The position numbers were made by a program, and so were the translations under genes. Positions 42,067 through 50,599 of a stretch of DNA of 64,000 nt are shown in pieces. The stretch is from Nostoc sp. CCCryo 231-06 (GTDB taxonomy: Bacteria > Cyanobacteriota > Cyanobacteriia > Cyanobacteriales > Nostocaceae), in assembly GCA_023522315.1 (NCBI GenBank), contig JAHCSU010000061.1, positions 1 to 64,000 of the forward strand, given 5' to 3'. Each line of letters opens with the position of its first letter. Position 1 is the stretch's first letter. The notes beneath the pieces are model-generated. The model ran no database searches. It was not told the DNA's origin and saw only the letters and a program-made list of their open reading frames with translations.

Positions 42067-45000
42067 ATGACATTTATTTCATATGCCCAGAATTTTGAAG
42101 ATGTTTTACTCAATAGAGTATTTAAACATAAAAGAAATGGGTTTTATATTGATGTAGGAGCTTTACATCCAAGTTTTTGTTCAGTAACCAAAGCTTTTTA
42201 TGATCTTGGATGGTCAGGAATAAATATAGAACCAATAAAAGAATGCTATAACTTATTTGAGCAAGAGCGTCAGAGAGATATTAATCTGAATATTGCTCTA
42301 AGTAATTCAGAAGGCTACCTAGAGTTTTTTCAAGTAGTCGGGCAACCTGGTAACTCTACTTTAAATAAAGAAATAGCTTATGAAATTGCTAATGAAAAAG
42401 GTTTAGATGTTTATCAACATACCGTTTTCGTTAAAACTTTAGCGGAAGTATGTAAAAAATATGTCAATCAAAAAATTGATTTTCTCAAAATTGATGTTGA
42501 AGGATTAGAAGAGCAAGTTATTTTAGGTGGTGATTGGGAGATATTTAGACCAACAATATTAGTAATAGAAACTACTTTACCCGGTACGAACGTTCGTTGT
42601 GAAAATAATATTCCTGTTTTTTTAATGCAAAAAGCTTATCAACAAGTTTTCTTTGATGGAATTAATGATTATTATATATGTGAAGAATCAGGTTATTTAG
42701 CAAAACATTTCTCTTTTCCTATTAATGTTTTAGATGATTATATAAATTACAGATTCATCGAAACACAAAGAACAGAGCGTATAATACAAGTAAATAGTCA
42801 AGATAAGATAAATACACAATTGCGAAGATTAACTACGCCTCATCCTGAAAAAATAACAATAATATATGAATCTTTAAATAAACAAGATTATTTATCAGTT
42901 GTAAATAACGCAGGGCAAATAAAAATAGCCTTAGATATTTCTGTACTAGGTTTAGGAAGTATATTTGAAACTGCCAAAACAGGAGTTTTTAGAGTAACAG
43001 AGTATCTTTTGAAAGGACTAGTAAAATCTCCTCAGTGTCATATTTATTTATGTACGAGTATTCCTGATTTATTTGATGCTTGTGAAATTTATATAAATCA
43101 AAATATTGAATATAAAAATCTTCATTTATTTCACTTGTCAGAACTCAAATATCAAAATATAGATATTTATCACTCTACTCATTATCCACTACCCAAGAAT
43201 ATTTACTTTGGTATAAGAATTGTCACAGTTTGTGATTTAATACCTATTTTTTTCCCAGAGCACTTTAATTATAATGAAAATCATACACTTAAAAAGACCA
43301 TCGGTCAAATAGATAAGAATGATTTTGTCTGCTGTATTTCCGAATCAACAAAACAAGATATTTGTAAAAATCAACCAAATCTTCTTGAAAAGCAAGTATT
43401 TGTTACATATTTAGCTGCTGATAAAGAAAAATTTTATCCTTGCGATAATCAGACATTAATTATCAAAACTAAACAAAAATATAAAATACCAGAGCAGCCT
43501 TATATCTTAACTTTATCAACCCTAGAGCCAAGAAAAAACATAGCTCATGTTATCCGTTCTTTTTTGACATTAATTAAAAACCAGCATATTGATGATCTTA
43601 ATCTAGTATTGATAGGTACAAAAGGATGGCAGTATGAAGAAATTTTTGCAGAAATAGATAGAGCTAAAGAATTAGAAAACCGAATTATTATTACTGGTTA
43701 TGTTCCCGATGAAGATTTAGCTCCTCTGTATTCAGGGGCATTAGCCTTTATTTATGTATCTTTATATGAAGGTTTTGGCTTACCACCATTAGAAGCTATG
43801 CAATGCGGAACTCCAGTAATAACCTCTAACACTTCTTCCTTGCCTGAAGTTGTTGAAGATACAGGAATTATGCTTGACCCTAATGATACAACAGGGCTTT
43901 GTGAAGCCATATTTAAGCTATATTGTGAACCCGAATATCGAGAAAGTTTAGCTAACAAATCTGTTCAACAGGCTCAAAAATTTAGTTGGGAGAAATATGT
44001 TCAAGAAACTATCAAAATTTACGAGTTAGCTAAAGAAAAAGGAAAAAGTTTACCTCGTCGTAATATTTTAATTGATGGTGTCTTTTTCCAACTCTATAAA
44101 ACAGGAATTGCTAGAGTTTGGCGAAGTCTGCTAGCACAATGGTCAAATAGTGATTTTGCTGATCATATCCTAGTCTTAGATAGAGGCAATACTGCGCCCA
44201 AAATTAATGGTATTCGTTATCGCACAATTTCCGCCTACGACTATAACAATACCGAAGCTGATAAACAGATGCTTCAACAAATCTGTGATGATGAAGAAGC
44301 AGAATTATTTATATCTTCCTACTACACCACTCCTCTTGACACCCCTTCCGTATTTATGGCTTATGACATGATTCCTGAAGTATTAGGAGGAAACTTAAAT
44401 GAACCTATGTGGCGTGAAAAACATCATGCTATCCAACATGCATCAGCCTATATAGCTATTTCAGAATATACAGCACATGACCTAGTAAGCTGTTTTACTG
44501 ATATACCCGTAGATTCTGTGACCATAGCTCATTGTGGAGTTGAAAGTACTTTTTCGCCAGCTAAACCTGAAGAAGTTAATGCTTTTAAATCTAAATACGG
44601 GATTACAAAACCATACTTTATTTTAGTTGGTGGTGGAAGTGGTTATAAGAATAGTATTTTATTCTTCCAAGCTTTTTCACAGCTTGCCAGTAGCTACGGA
44701 TTTGATATTGTCTGTACAGGAAGTGGTGGTTTATTAGCACCTGAGTTTAGAGCTTATACATCAGGTAGTATTGTTTATATGCTGCAACTCAGTGATGAAG
44801 AGTTGGCAACAGCTTACTCTGGTGCTGTAGCACTACTTTATCCTTCTAAGTATGAAGGTTTTGGAATGCCTGTGATTGAAGCAATGGCTTGTGGTTGTCC
44901 GGTTATCACCTGTCCTAATGCCTCGATTCCAGAAGTAGCAGGAGATGCAGCAATATATGTTAATGATGATGATGTGGATGCACTAGCAAATGCACTCTGT

Positions 45001-45546
45001 GAGGTGCAAAAGCCTAGTATTCGTAACTCTTTAATTACTGCGGGTTTAGCACACGCGAAAAAGTTCTCTTGGTCAAAAATGGCGCAAACCGTAAGTTCTG
45101 CCTTGATTGATGCTACTCTCCTGTCTTTAAACCTCAACGAGGTTAATTTAATTATTTTCCCAGATTGGTCGCAACCAGAAGAGTCAATCGGTTTAGAATT
45201 GCAACAAGTGATGAAGGCGATCGCCACTCATCCTAATAGTGAAAAAACTACTCTACTTATCGATACTGGTAACATTACTGCTGAAGATGCAGAACTGTTT
45301 TTATCTAGTGTGGTTATGAATCTTTTGGTACAGGAAGATTTAGATGTTACCGAAAGATTAGAAATTTCTCTAGTGGAAAACTTGGCTGATATTCAGTGGT
45401 CAGCTTTGCTACCTCACATATATGCAAGAATTGTTTTGGAATACGAAGATAAAAACGCGCTGAGTCAAGCAAAAGCAGAAACTCTCACATCTTACGAAAT
45501 AGAAGTTTTTAGCGAAGCACAAGCTGAACAGTTATTTTTTGCTTGA
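42067..45546 (+). CDS. Three-domain FkbM methyltransferase and double glycosyltransferase
   Basis: 1159 residues. Residues ~1-225 are an FkbM-type SAM methyltransferase (GFYIDVGALHPSF; DFLKIDVEGLEEQVILGGDW). Residues ~285-650 are a GT4-type glycosyltransferase (LSTLEPRKNIAHVIRSF; SLYEGFGLPPLEAMQCGTPV). Residues ~660-1030 are a second GT4 domain (VGGGSGYKNSILFFQAF; SKYEGFGMPVIEAMACGCPV). The remaining ~130 residues are unassigned. It would build and methylate a glycan. The DNA is very AT-rich and carries no HIP1 site until about 45.22 kb, which suggests transfer. Confidence 0.9.
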   Translation: MTFISYAQNFEDVLLNRVFKHKRNGFYIDVGALHPSFCSVTKAFYDLGWSGINIEPIKECYNLFEQERQRDINLNIALSNSEGYLEFFQVVGQPGNSTLNKEIAYEIANEKGLDVYQHTVFVKTLAEVCKKYVNQKIDFLKIDVEGLEEQVILGGDWEIFRPTILVIETTLPGTNVRCENNIPVFLMQKAYQQVFFDGINDYYICEESGYLAKHFSFPINVLDDYINYRFIETQRTERIIQVNSQDKINTQLRRLTTPHPEKITIIYESLNKQDYLSVVNNAGQIKIALDISVLGLGSIFETAKTGVFRVTEYLLKGLVKSPQCHIYLCTSIPDLFDACEIYINQNIEYKNLHLFHLSELKYQNIDIYHSTHYPLPKNIYFGIRIVTVCDLIPIFFPEHFNYNENHTLKKTIGQIDKNDFVCCISESTKQDICKNQPNLLEKQVFVTYLAADKEKFYPCDNQTLIIKTKQKYKIPEQPYILTLSTLEPRKNIAHVIRSFLTLIKNQHIDDLNLVLIGTKGWQYEEIFAEIDRAKELENRIIITGYVPDEDLAPLYSGALAFIYVSLYEGFGLPPLEAMQCGTPVITSNTSSLPEVVEDTGIMLDPNDTTGLCEAIFKLYCEPEYRESLANKSVQQAQKFSWEKYVQETIKIYELAKEKGKSLPRRNILIDGVFFQLYKTGIARVWRSLLAQWSNSDFADHILVLDRGNTAPKINGIRYRTISAYDYNNTEADKQMLQQICDDEEAELFISSYYTTPLDTPSVFMAYDMIPEVLGGNLNEPMWREKHHAIQHASAYIAISEYTAHDLVSCFTDIPVDSVTIAHCGVESTFSPAKPEEVNAFKSKYGITKPYFILVGGGSGYKNSILFFQAFSQLASSYGFDIVCTGSGGLLAPEFRAYTSGSIVYMLQLSDEELATAYSGAVALLYPSKYEGFGMPVIEAMACGCPVITCPNASIPEVAGDAAIYVNDDDVDALANALCEVQKPSIRNSLITAGLAHAKKFSWSKMAQTVSSALIDATLLSLNLNEVNLIIFPDWSQPEESIGLELQQVMKAIATHPNSEKTTLLIDTGNITAEDAELFLSSVVMNLLVQEDLDVTERLEISLVENLADIQWSALLPHIYARIVLEYEDKNALSQAKAETLTSYEIEVFSEAQAEQLFFA

Positions 45547-45863
45547 GCAATAAATTATTTTTTGAGGGAAGATGGAAACAAGCGATCGCTTGTAATCTCC
45601 CCATTGTTACCTGTCCTGGAGAATTTATGCGGGGTCGTCATTCTGACAGCTTTCTAAAAATGCTAGGAGTGACAGATACTATAGCTGAAAATGAAGCAGA
45701 ATACATCGAGATTGCTGTTAAATTAGGACTAGACCCAGCTTGGCGACTCAGCATTGCAGAGCAAATGAGCCAAAATCACGACCGTCTCTTTGACGATAAA
45801 GCCTGTGTTGCAGGTTTAGAAGCCTTTTATATACAAGTTTGTAGTAAGCACTTCAGTGCTTAA
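45543..45863 (+). pseudogene. C-terminal remnant of a SPINDLY-type glycosyltransferase
   Basis: 106 codons from TTG 45543, overlapping the previous stop by 4 bp. ACNLPIVTCPGEFMRGRHSD, FLKMLGVTDTIAENEAEYIE and AVKLGLDPAWRLSIAEQMS are the C-terminal UDP-GlcNAc-binding part of GT41 (OGT/SPINDLY) enzymes. The TPR and N-terminal catalytic parts are missing. The last codons (CSKHFSA and the TAA) are provided by a REP hairpin. Confidence 0.8.
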
Positions 45864-45943
45864 ATTTGTAATTTTAAGGGAGGAGGACTAAAGTCCTCAC
45901 TACAAACTTTTAAATTTTTTGTAGTCAGCAATTCAGTGCTTAA
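45841..45943. repeat. REP hairpins upstream of the transposase
   Basis: Three short hairpins: GTAGTAAGCACTTCAGTGCT at 45841, the inverted type GAGGACTAAAGTCCTCACTA-CAAAC ending about 45906, and GTAGTCAGCAATTCAGTGCT near 45921. Each joins a GTAGT (or reverse CACTAC) tag to a stem-loop, the usual REP format recognised by RAYT proteins. Confidence 0.85.
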
Positions 45944-45949
45944 AAATAT

Positions 45950-46582
45950 ATGTATGAATATCGCAAACTCACAGCAGAACAAAAAGCTGAACTAGTTAAA
46001 TATCGCTTAAGCCAGGGTTATCCAGCACACTCACCCCCACATGAAGTACGAGATAAGCAATTTTATTTGCTAACGGTAGCTTGTTATGAACATCAGTGTC
46101 ATATACACACTGAATCTCGTCGTCAGCAACTCCTAGATATGATTTTTGATAGGTTTGGTGGGAGTGTAAATGGAGAGATAAGCGCTGAAGCGCTCACTAC
46201 GAACTTAATAATTTGTGCTTGGGTTGTTTTGCCTAATCACTATCATCTACTGGTTGATGTTGAAAATTTTGATGTATTAGGTGAATTATTTCGGAGAATA
46301 CATGGTGCGCTTTCTCGACAGTGGAATATAGAAGACAATATTACTAAGAGAAAAATTTGGTATCGTTGGAGCGATCGCGCTATTCGCTCGGAAAGACATT
46401 ATTATACAACTATTAACTATATTCATTACAACCCAGTTAAACATGGTTTAGTCAAATCTCCTTACGACTGGGTTGAAAGTAGTGTTCACTGGTATTTACA
46501 AGCTTGTGGACGGCAATGGCTGCGTGATTCTTGGACTCAATATCCAGTCCAAGATTATGGTAAAGATTGGGATAATTTTTAA
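45950..46582 (+). CDS. REP-associated tyrosine transposase (RAYT)
   Basis: 210 residues. The Y1 HUH motif is PNHYHLLV, and the catalytic Tyr is probably in the helix HYYTTINYIHYNPVKHGLV. N-terminal RDKQFYLLTVACYEHQCHI and the end VHWYLQACGRQWLRDSW are typical. RAYTs act on REP hairpins such as those flanking this gene. The segment NGEISAEALTTN before the HUH motif is encoded by a REP hairpin in frame and is absent from usual homologues as I recall them. Activity could be altered. Confidence 0.92.
   Translation: MYEYRKLTAEQKAELVKYRLSQGYPAHSPPHEVRDKQFYLLTVACYEHQCHIHTESRRQQLLDMIFDRFGGSVNGEISAEALTTNLIICAWVVLPNHYHLLVDVENFDVLGELFRRIHGALSRQWNIEDNITKRKIWYRWSDRAIRSERHYYTTINYIHYNPVKHGLVKSPYDWVESSVHWYLQACGRQWLRDSWTQYPVQDYGKDWDNF
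46174..46207. repeat. REP hairpin inside the RAYT coding region
   Basis: GATAAGCGCTGAAGCGCTCA-CTACGAACTTA is the same inverted-type REP as GAGGGCTTCAGCCCTCACTA at 46625. It adds codons SAEALTTN without a stop. Confidence 0.8.
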
Positions 46583-46587
46583 TGTTC

Positions 46588-46648
46588 GTAGTAAGGGCTT
46601 CAGCCCTTATTAACAATCTATTTTGAGGGCTTCAGCCCTCACTACGAG
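46588..46648. repeat. REP pair downstream of the transposase
   Basis: GTAGTAAGGGCTTCAGCCCT at 46588 and the inverted GAGGGCTTCAGCCCTCACTA at 46625-46644 followed by CGAG. The second ends 2 bp before the stop of the convergent gene at 46650. Confidence 0.85.
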
Positions 46649-46649
46649 C

Positions 46650-48842
46650 TTATTTCCCCTCAATATACTTTTGCCACATTTGCTGATAAGCTTTTTCCAT
46701 TTCCTGGGCAAATTTCTTACCATTCCACAGAGGTGAAGTTTGTCTTGACTGTCGCAGTTTCCACGCAATTTGTTGTCTTAATTTCTCATCTTTACCCAAC
46801 CTCACACCCCACTCTACATACTCTTCATCACTCCAAGCTAAACCTTCTGTAACTCCTACATTCATCATCATTGTGTAGCTGTTACGCGCTGCAAATTGTT
46901 CTCCCACTCTGGTGACTATGGGGATACCCATCCATAATGTTTCTAGGGTTGTGGTTGCACCGTTGTAGGGATAGGTATCTAAGACAATATCCGCAATGGC
47001 TAAATTGGCACGATGTTCCATATCTGTAGGTGCAGAAGGTAGAAACCTTAAGCATTCTAAATCTACTCCTTCGGCTTCAGCAATTGGCGCAATAAAGTTT
47101 TTTAAATCTTGATGGTTAGATCGATGACTTTTAAGTAGAAAATAACTATTAGGGACTTCTTTAATAATTTGCATTTGTAACCGGATATTATGGAGATTAC
47201 GTTTTACTCCGGTTTGGGAACTAAAATAAATAATCCCATCATCAGGAATATTTAAAGATTCTCTGCTGATAGTTGGTGTTCCTACAGTAAAGCCATCAAT
47301 ACCAATATAATTTTGAGGGAGTCGCCAAATCTTTTCACTATAATAATCTTGTGCTGATTCTGGTAATACGTAGTTATCAGCAATAAAATAATCAACGTTT
47401 GGGAAACCAGTCGCATCATACCCTAACCAAGTAACTTGAATCGGTGCCGGTTTCAGGGCGACAATAGCGCAATTTCCATAGGAAGTTAAACTATCTAAAT
47501 CAACTAAAATATCTATTTCATCTTGGTTAATTTTATCTGTAACTGTAGCTATTGGAAGAGATCCTTGATAAAAATGATCACCAAATTCGTTTTTATAAGC
47601 TTGTTGTTGTGGATCTTCAGAAACCTCGCCTAAAGAATATAAATAAATATCAAATTGTTGCCGATCATGATATTTTAATAACCACCAAGCTAAAAAACCG
47701 ACAGAATGAGTACGAAAACATCCTGATAAATAGCCTATTCTTAGGGGACGCTCACTCAAAGAAGGACGAGGTGAGAGAAAACTTTGTTGATAAGTGCTGA
47801 TATATTCAGGAAACTTTTTCGATATCAGTTCTTGACATAAAGCAGCTATTCTATTGCGAATTAATCTATTTTCCTGGGGATTATCTTCCATATATAGTAA
47901 AAAAGCACCAACAGATAAAATTTGCACTAAACTTTCGCTTTCTATTTGACTGATGACAAGATTAGATAAGAATAGTTTATGTTTTTGGTAAGCTTGAACT
48001 GTTTTTTCCCAACTATCACAAGAAGTTAATAATGCTTCCAGTAAAAATTGAGTGCCAATGATTTGATCAATGGGTTCTTGAGAAATTTCTAAATATTTAT
48101 TTGCCCAATACATAGACTCTTTAGTATAATCTAGTCCTAGTCTTTGCAGGGGAGAAATAATTTTTCTAATACATTCTAAATTATTCGGTTCTAGCCGGAA
48201 CGCAATTTTTGCAAAATAAATTGACATGTGCTGGTAAAAAAAATAATGATAGGCATCAGCTTTCTCTATCAATAATTTAATAATAGTTTCAGAAGTTAAT
48301 AAATAAGGTATAAATGCTTCCACCAGTTTATCTATAAAGGGAGGAGGACTAACCGGGTCAGGATGAACTAACTTTTCAATCACTTTAACTAATAAATTTT
48401 CATCAAAAACAGGGATTTCTGTTAGTTGAGATATAGTTTCAATTAATTGATTAATATTGGTTTCCTGATCATGAATCTTTAAGTCAATGTTTAGTTCAGT
48501 TATTTTTAAAAGATTATTAAGATCATCAGGAACAAATTCTCTAATGTGTTGACGAACTACCCAAGCTATTTGATAGTTAGAATTGGCTTCTTGTTGTTGA
48601 GCAGCATTTAATAAAATTTCCGTTAATTGTTGCAGCGATTGTTCTGACTCTTGTTCTCCAGACTCGAGAAATGGAGTCATCCAAGTAATCTGCGCTTCTT
48701 CTTCTCTTCCCTCTAATAATAAGGCTAATCCTAAATACCAATAATTATAAACTTCTCTGGGATTTTCAGTAATATTTTGTTCATATTGTTGAATAGTTAA
48801 CATTGGGATTAAAGAAATTTGATTATCTAACTGGGTGGTCAT
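46650..48842 (-). CDS. SPINDLY-type O-linked GlcNAc transferase (GT41)
   Basis: 730 residues from ATG 48842. The N-terminal ~380 residues are TPR-like helices (YWYLGLALLLEGREEEAQIT). The catalytic domain follows: RIGYLSGCFRTHSVGFLAWW, DILVDLDSLTSYGNCAIVAL-KPAPIQVTWLGY, YFSSQTGVKRN, ADIVLDTYPYNGATTTLETL-WMGIPIVTRVGEQFAARNSY. The His in THSVGF and the PYNGATT loop bind UDP-sugar. It probably glycosylates proteins such as the pilin encoded next on the same strand; the substrate is inferred from position only. Confidence 0.9.
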   Translation of the reverse strand: MTTQLDNQISLIPMLTIQQYEQNITENPREVYNYWYLGLALLLEGREEEAQITWMTPFLESGEQESEQSLQQLTEILLNAAQQQEANSNYQIAWVVRQHIREFVPDDLNNLLKITELNIDLKIHDQETNINQLIETISQLTEIPVFDENLLVKVIEKLVHPDPVSPPPFIDKLVEAFIPYLLTSETIIKLLIEKADAYHYFFYQHMSIYFAKIAFRLEPNNLECIRKIISPLQRLGLDYTKESMYWANKYLEISQEPIDQIIGTQFLLEALLTSCDSWEKTVQAYQKHKLFLSNLVISQIESESLVQILSVGAFLLYMEDNPQENRLIRNRIAALCQELISKKFPEYISTYQQSFLSPRPSLSERPLRIGYLSGCFRTHSVGFLAWWLLKYHDRQQFDIYLYSLGEVSEDPQQQAYKNEFGDHFYQGSLPIATVTDKINQDEIDILVDLDSLTSYGNCAIVALKPAPIQVTWLGYDATGFPNVDYFIADNYVLPESAQDYYSEKIWRLPQNYIGIDGFTVGTPTISRESLNIPDDGIIYFSSQTGVKRNLHNIRLQMQIIKEVPNSYFLLKSHRSNHQDLKNFIAPIAEAEGVDLECLRFLPSAPTDMEHRANLAIADIVLDTYPYNGATTTLETLWMGIPIVTRVGEQFAARNSYTMMMNVGVTEGLAWSDEEYVEWGVRLGKDEKLRQQIAWKLRQSRQTSPLWNGKKFAQEMEKAYQQMWQKYIEGK

Positions 48843-48978
48843 GATTGAAAACCTTGAACTTGTTTTGAAATTTATTGCCAAGTGAGATTAAAACTGATTT
48901 AAAATAAGCTTCAAAATCCAAATTAACTTAGGGATTAACACCTGTTAATACTTAAATTATGTGAATAAATTATATCAA

Positions 48979-49016
48979 AAAAAATGCTAGATGAATTTAA
49001 GTGCATCTAGCATTTT
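48979..49016 (-). terminator. Strong terminator after the pilin gene
   Basis: On the minus strand AAAAATGCTAGATG pairs with CATCTAGCATTTTT, a 14-bp stem with a 10-base loop and poly-T end, 20 bp past the pilin stop. Confidence 0.85.
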
Positions 49017-49036
49017 TAAACACAAAGGATTAAGCC

Positions 49037-49555
49037 TTATTTCATATTTTCCCCAGTCGCACACGCGGCAGGAGCCCCAGTTCCCAGTGTAAGTGTAGGA
49101 GGAGTAGCAGAAACTCCAGTTGTTTGACAAGCAGCAGCAGAAGTTTGTCCACTTGTGAGAATTACGACACCACCAGCAAAGCTTTTGAGAGAGTTTGCAT
49201 CCTTAGCTGCTGCATTAAAAGTTGTACTTACACTAGTTGGAGTTGTTGGGGATATTGTATAACTATAGGACACGGTTGAGGTAGGAATACCAATTTGCAA
49301 TTCGTCAACAGTACCAGCAAAGGATACGTTTTCGATCCGGTAAGACTGTTGCGCTCTGTTAACTGAACCAATGTATGTTTTCGCTTCAGATTGTTTAGCT
49401 TTTGCTGCTTGGTTCAAGAAAGAAGGTAGAGCGATCGCAGACAAAATACCGATGATGATAATTACTACTAGTAATTCAATGAGTGTAAAACCCTCATCTC
49501 CCTTCTTCTTGGCGAGGATGTGTTGGATAAATTTGGCTTTTAGTTCGGTTTTCAT
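49037..49555 (-). CDS. Type IV pilin, PilA-like
   Basis: 172 residues. The prepilin motif DEGFTLIELLVVIIIIGILS has the cleavage site G22/F23 and Glu5 of the mature protein (Glu27). The head is a long hydrophobic helix; the mature part is Thr/Ser/Ala rich (TVSYSYTISPTTPTSVSTTF) with a C-terminal Cys pair (AACQTTG / AACATG) for a D-loop. Ser/Thr-rich pilins are often O-glycosylated. A strong terminator follows. Confidence 0.92.
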   Translation of the reverse strand: MKTELKAKFIQHILAKKKGDEGFTLIELLVVIIIIGILSAIALPSFLNQAAKAKQSEAKTYIGSVNRAQQSYRIENVSFAGTVDELQIGIPTSTVSYSYTISPTTPTSVSTTFNAAAKDANSLKSFAGGVVILTSGQTSAAACQTTGVSATPPTLTLGTGAPAACATGENMK

Positions 49556-49686
49556 AAGTGTTTTCCGTGGTGTAGGAAGTGCTTCTGTGTTCTAGATATA
49601 ACTTACCCAACTGCGATCGCTTTCCTATCACCCTGAAAAATAAAGTTTGGGTAAATGCGGTTACACAATCCAAAATCCTTGCATCT

Positions 49687-49716
49687 AAAAGCCCCCGGTG
49701 TAGGACAGGGGCTAGA
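49687..49716 (-). terminator. Terminator after the broken Uma2 gene
   Basis: On the minus strand AGCCCCTGTCC and CCGGGGGCTTTT form a GC stem and T run about 30 bp past the stop at 49743. Confidence 0.65.
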
Positions 49717-49742
49717 TTTTCAGTTTAGTTTGTGAGAGTGCC

Positions 49743-50310
49743 TTATTCAAATTCAGGTGGCCACAGTCCTGATACCGCCAGTTCCCAACCTGGTAGCAAC
49801 TCCGGTAATATAAGTGTGTCTCCATTTTGCAGCACTACTGGAGCTTGGTTTAGTCGGTAAACCATTACTGTCAATTTGTCAGGGTCAATCAATATGCCGA
49901 CTGTAGACCCAAGTTGCAAAAATAGCTGAATCTTCTCCTCAAGCGGTTTGATTCTGTCGCTTTTAGATTTAATCTCAACCATTAGGTCTGGAACTAACTC
50001 TACAAAGTCGCCCTTGCTTTTCTTCAATACGATCGGCGCGAACAAAAGACACATCAGGGGCACGCAGGTTTCTTTTTTCCGAGTCGCCATCTTCTATTTT
50101 AGGTAATATGAAGCCTGCGCTAGAACCAGTTATACGTCCTAGCTTGCGCGACATTACCCAGTTATTCAAGAAGGTAATTAGACGAGCGCCAATTTCCTCT
50201 GACTCGTAATCTGATGGCGGAGAAACTATGATTTTTCCCTCTACCAGTTCCATCTGCCATTCTGGATGCTCGGTTTGTAGCTGCTCTAAGTCTGTAATGG
50301 TGAGGGACAT
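49743..50310 (-). pseudogene. Uma2-family gene with a frameshift
   Basis: Two overlapping frames together make a ~188-residue Uma2 protein. The first (ATG 50310) gives MELVEGKIIVSPPSDYESEE and RNLRAPDVSFVRADRI; the second gives KGDFVELVPDLMVEIKSKSD, KIQLFLQLGSTVGILIDP and the end GWELAVSGLWPPEFE. The break is at a coding-strand A4 run (T4 at 50018-50021): with three A the reading is RIEESKGDFVELVPD. The catalytic D...E-x-K (PDVSFV; LMVEIKS) is then intact. A real mutation or a sequencing error. Confidence 0.85.
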
Positions 50311-50380
50311 AACACACTAAATAACATTTTTCTATCTATCATACGTCAGGGCTATTTCGTTCTAGACAGAAACCACCCAG

Positions 50381-50496
50381 AACTGAAGTTCACAGGCTTT
50401 TAGCTAAAGTCCGTTAAAACGGACTATAACATGAGTCTTAGTCGTCTTTAGACGACTTTTGCTATTAGACTCAGAATTCATTCTGAGGCGGACTAG
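50381..50496. repeat. Cluster of three short hairpins
   Basis: AGTCCGTTAAAACGGACT (about 50408-50425), AGTCGTCTTTAGACGACT (50440-50457) and CTCAGAATTCATTCTGAG (50470-50487) are spaced by 12-15 bases. Cells of Nostocales carry many such clusters. No ORF. Confidence 0.75.
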
Positions 50497-50599
50497 ATGA
50501 GAATGAAATAGCCCTGATCATACGTACCTCAACCTACGAAAGCTACAATGTATTGTATTGAAAGAAAAACGCCTGCATAGATTGCCATTAGTAGCATCA

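Noticed and set aside
45543-45863. A functional small glycosyltransferase
   Set aside because: It lacks the N-terminal catalytic half and starts only with TTG inside the previous stop.
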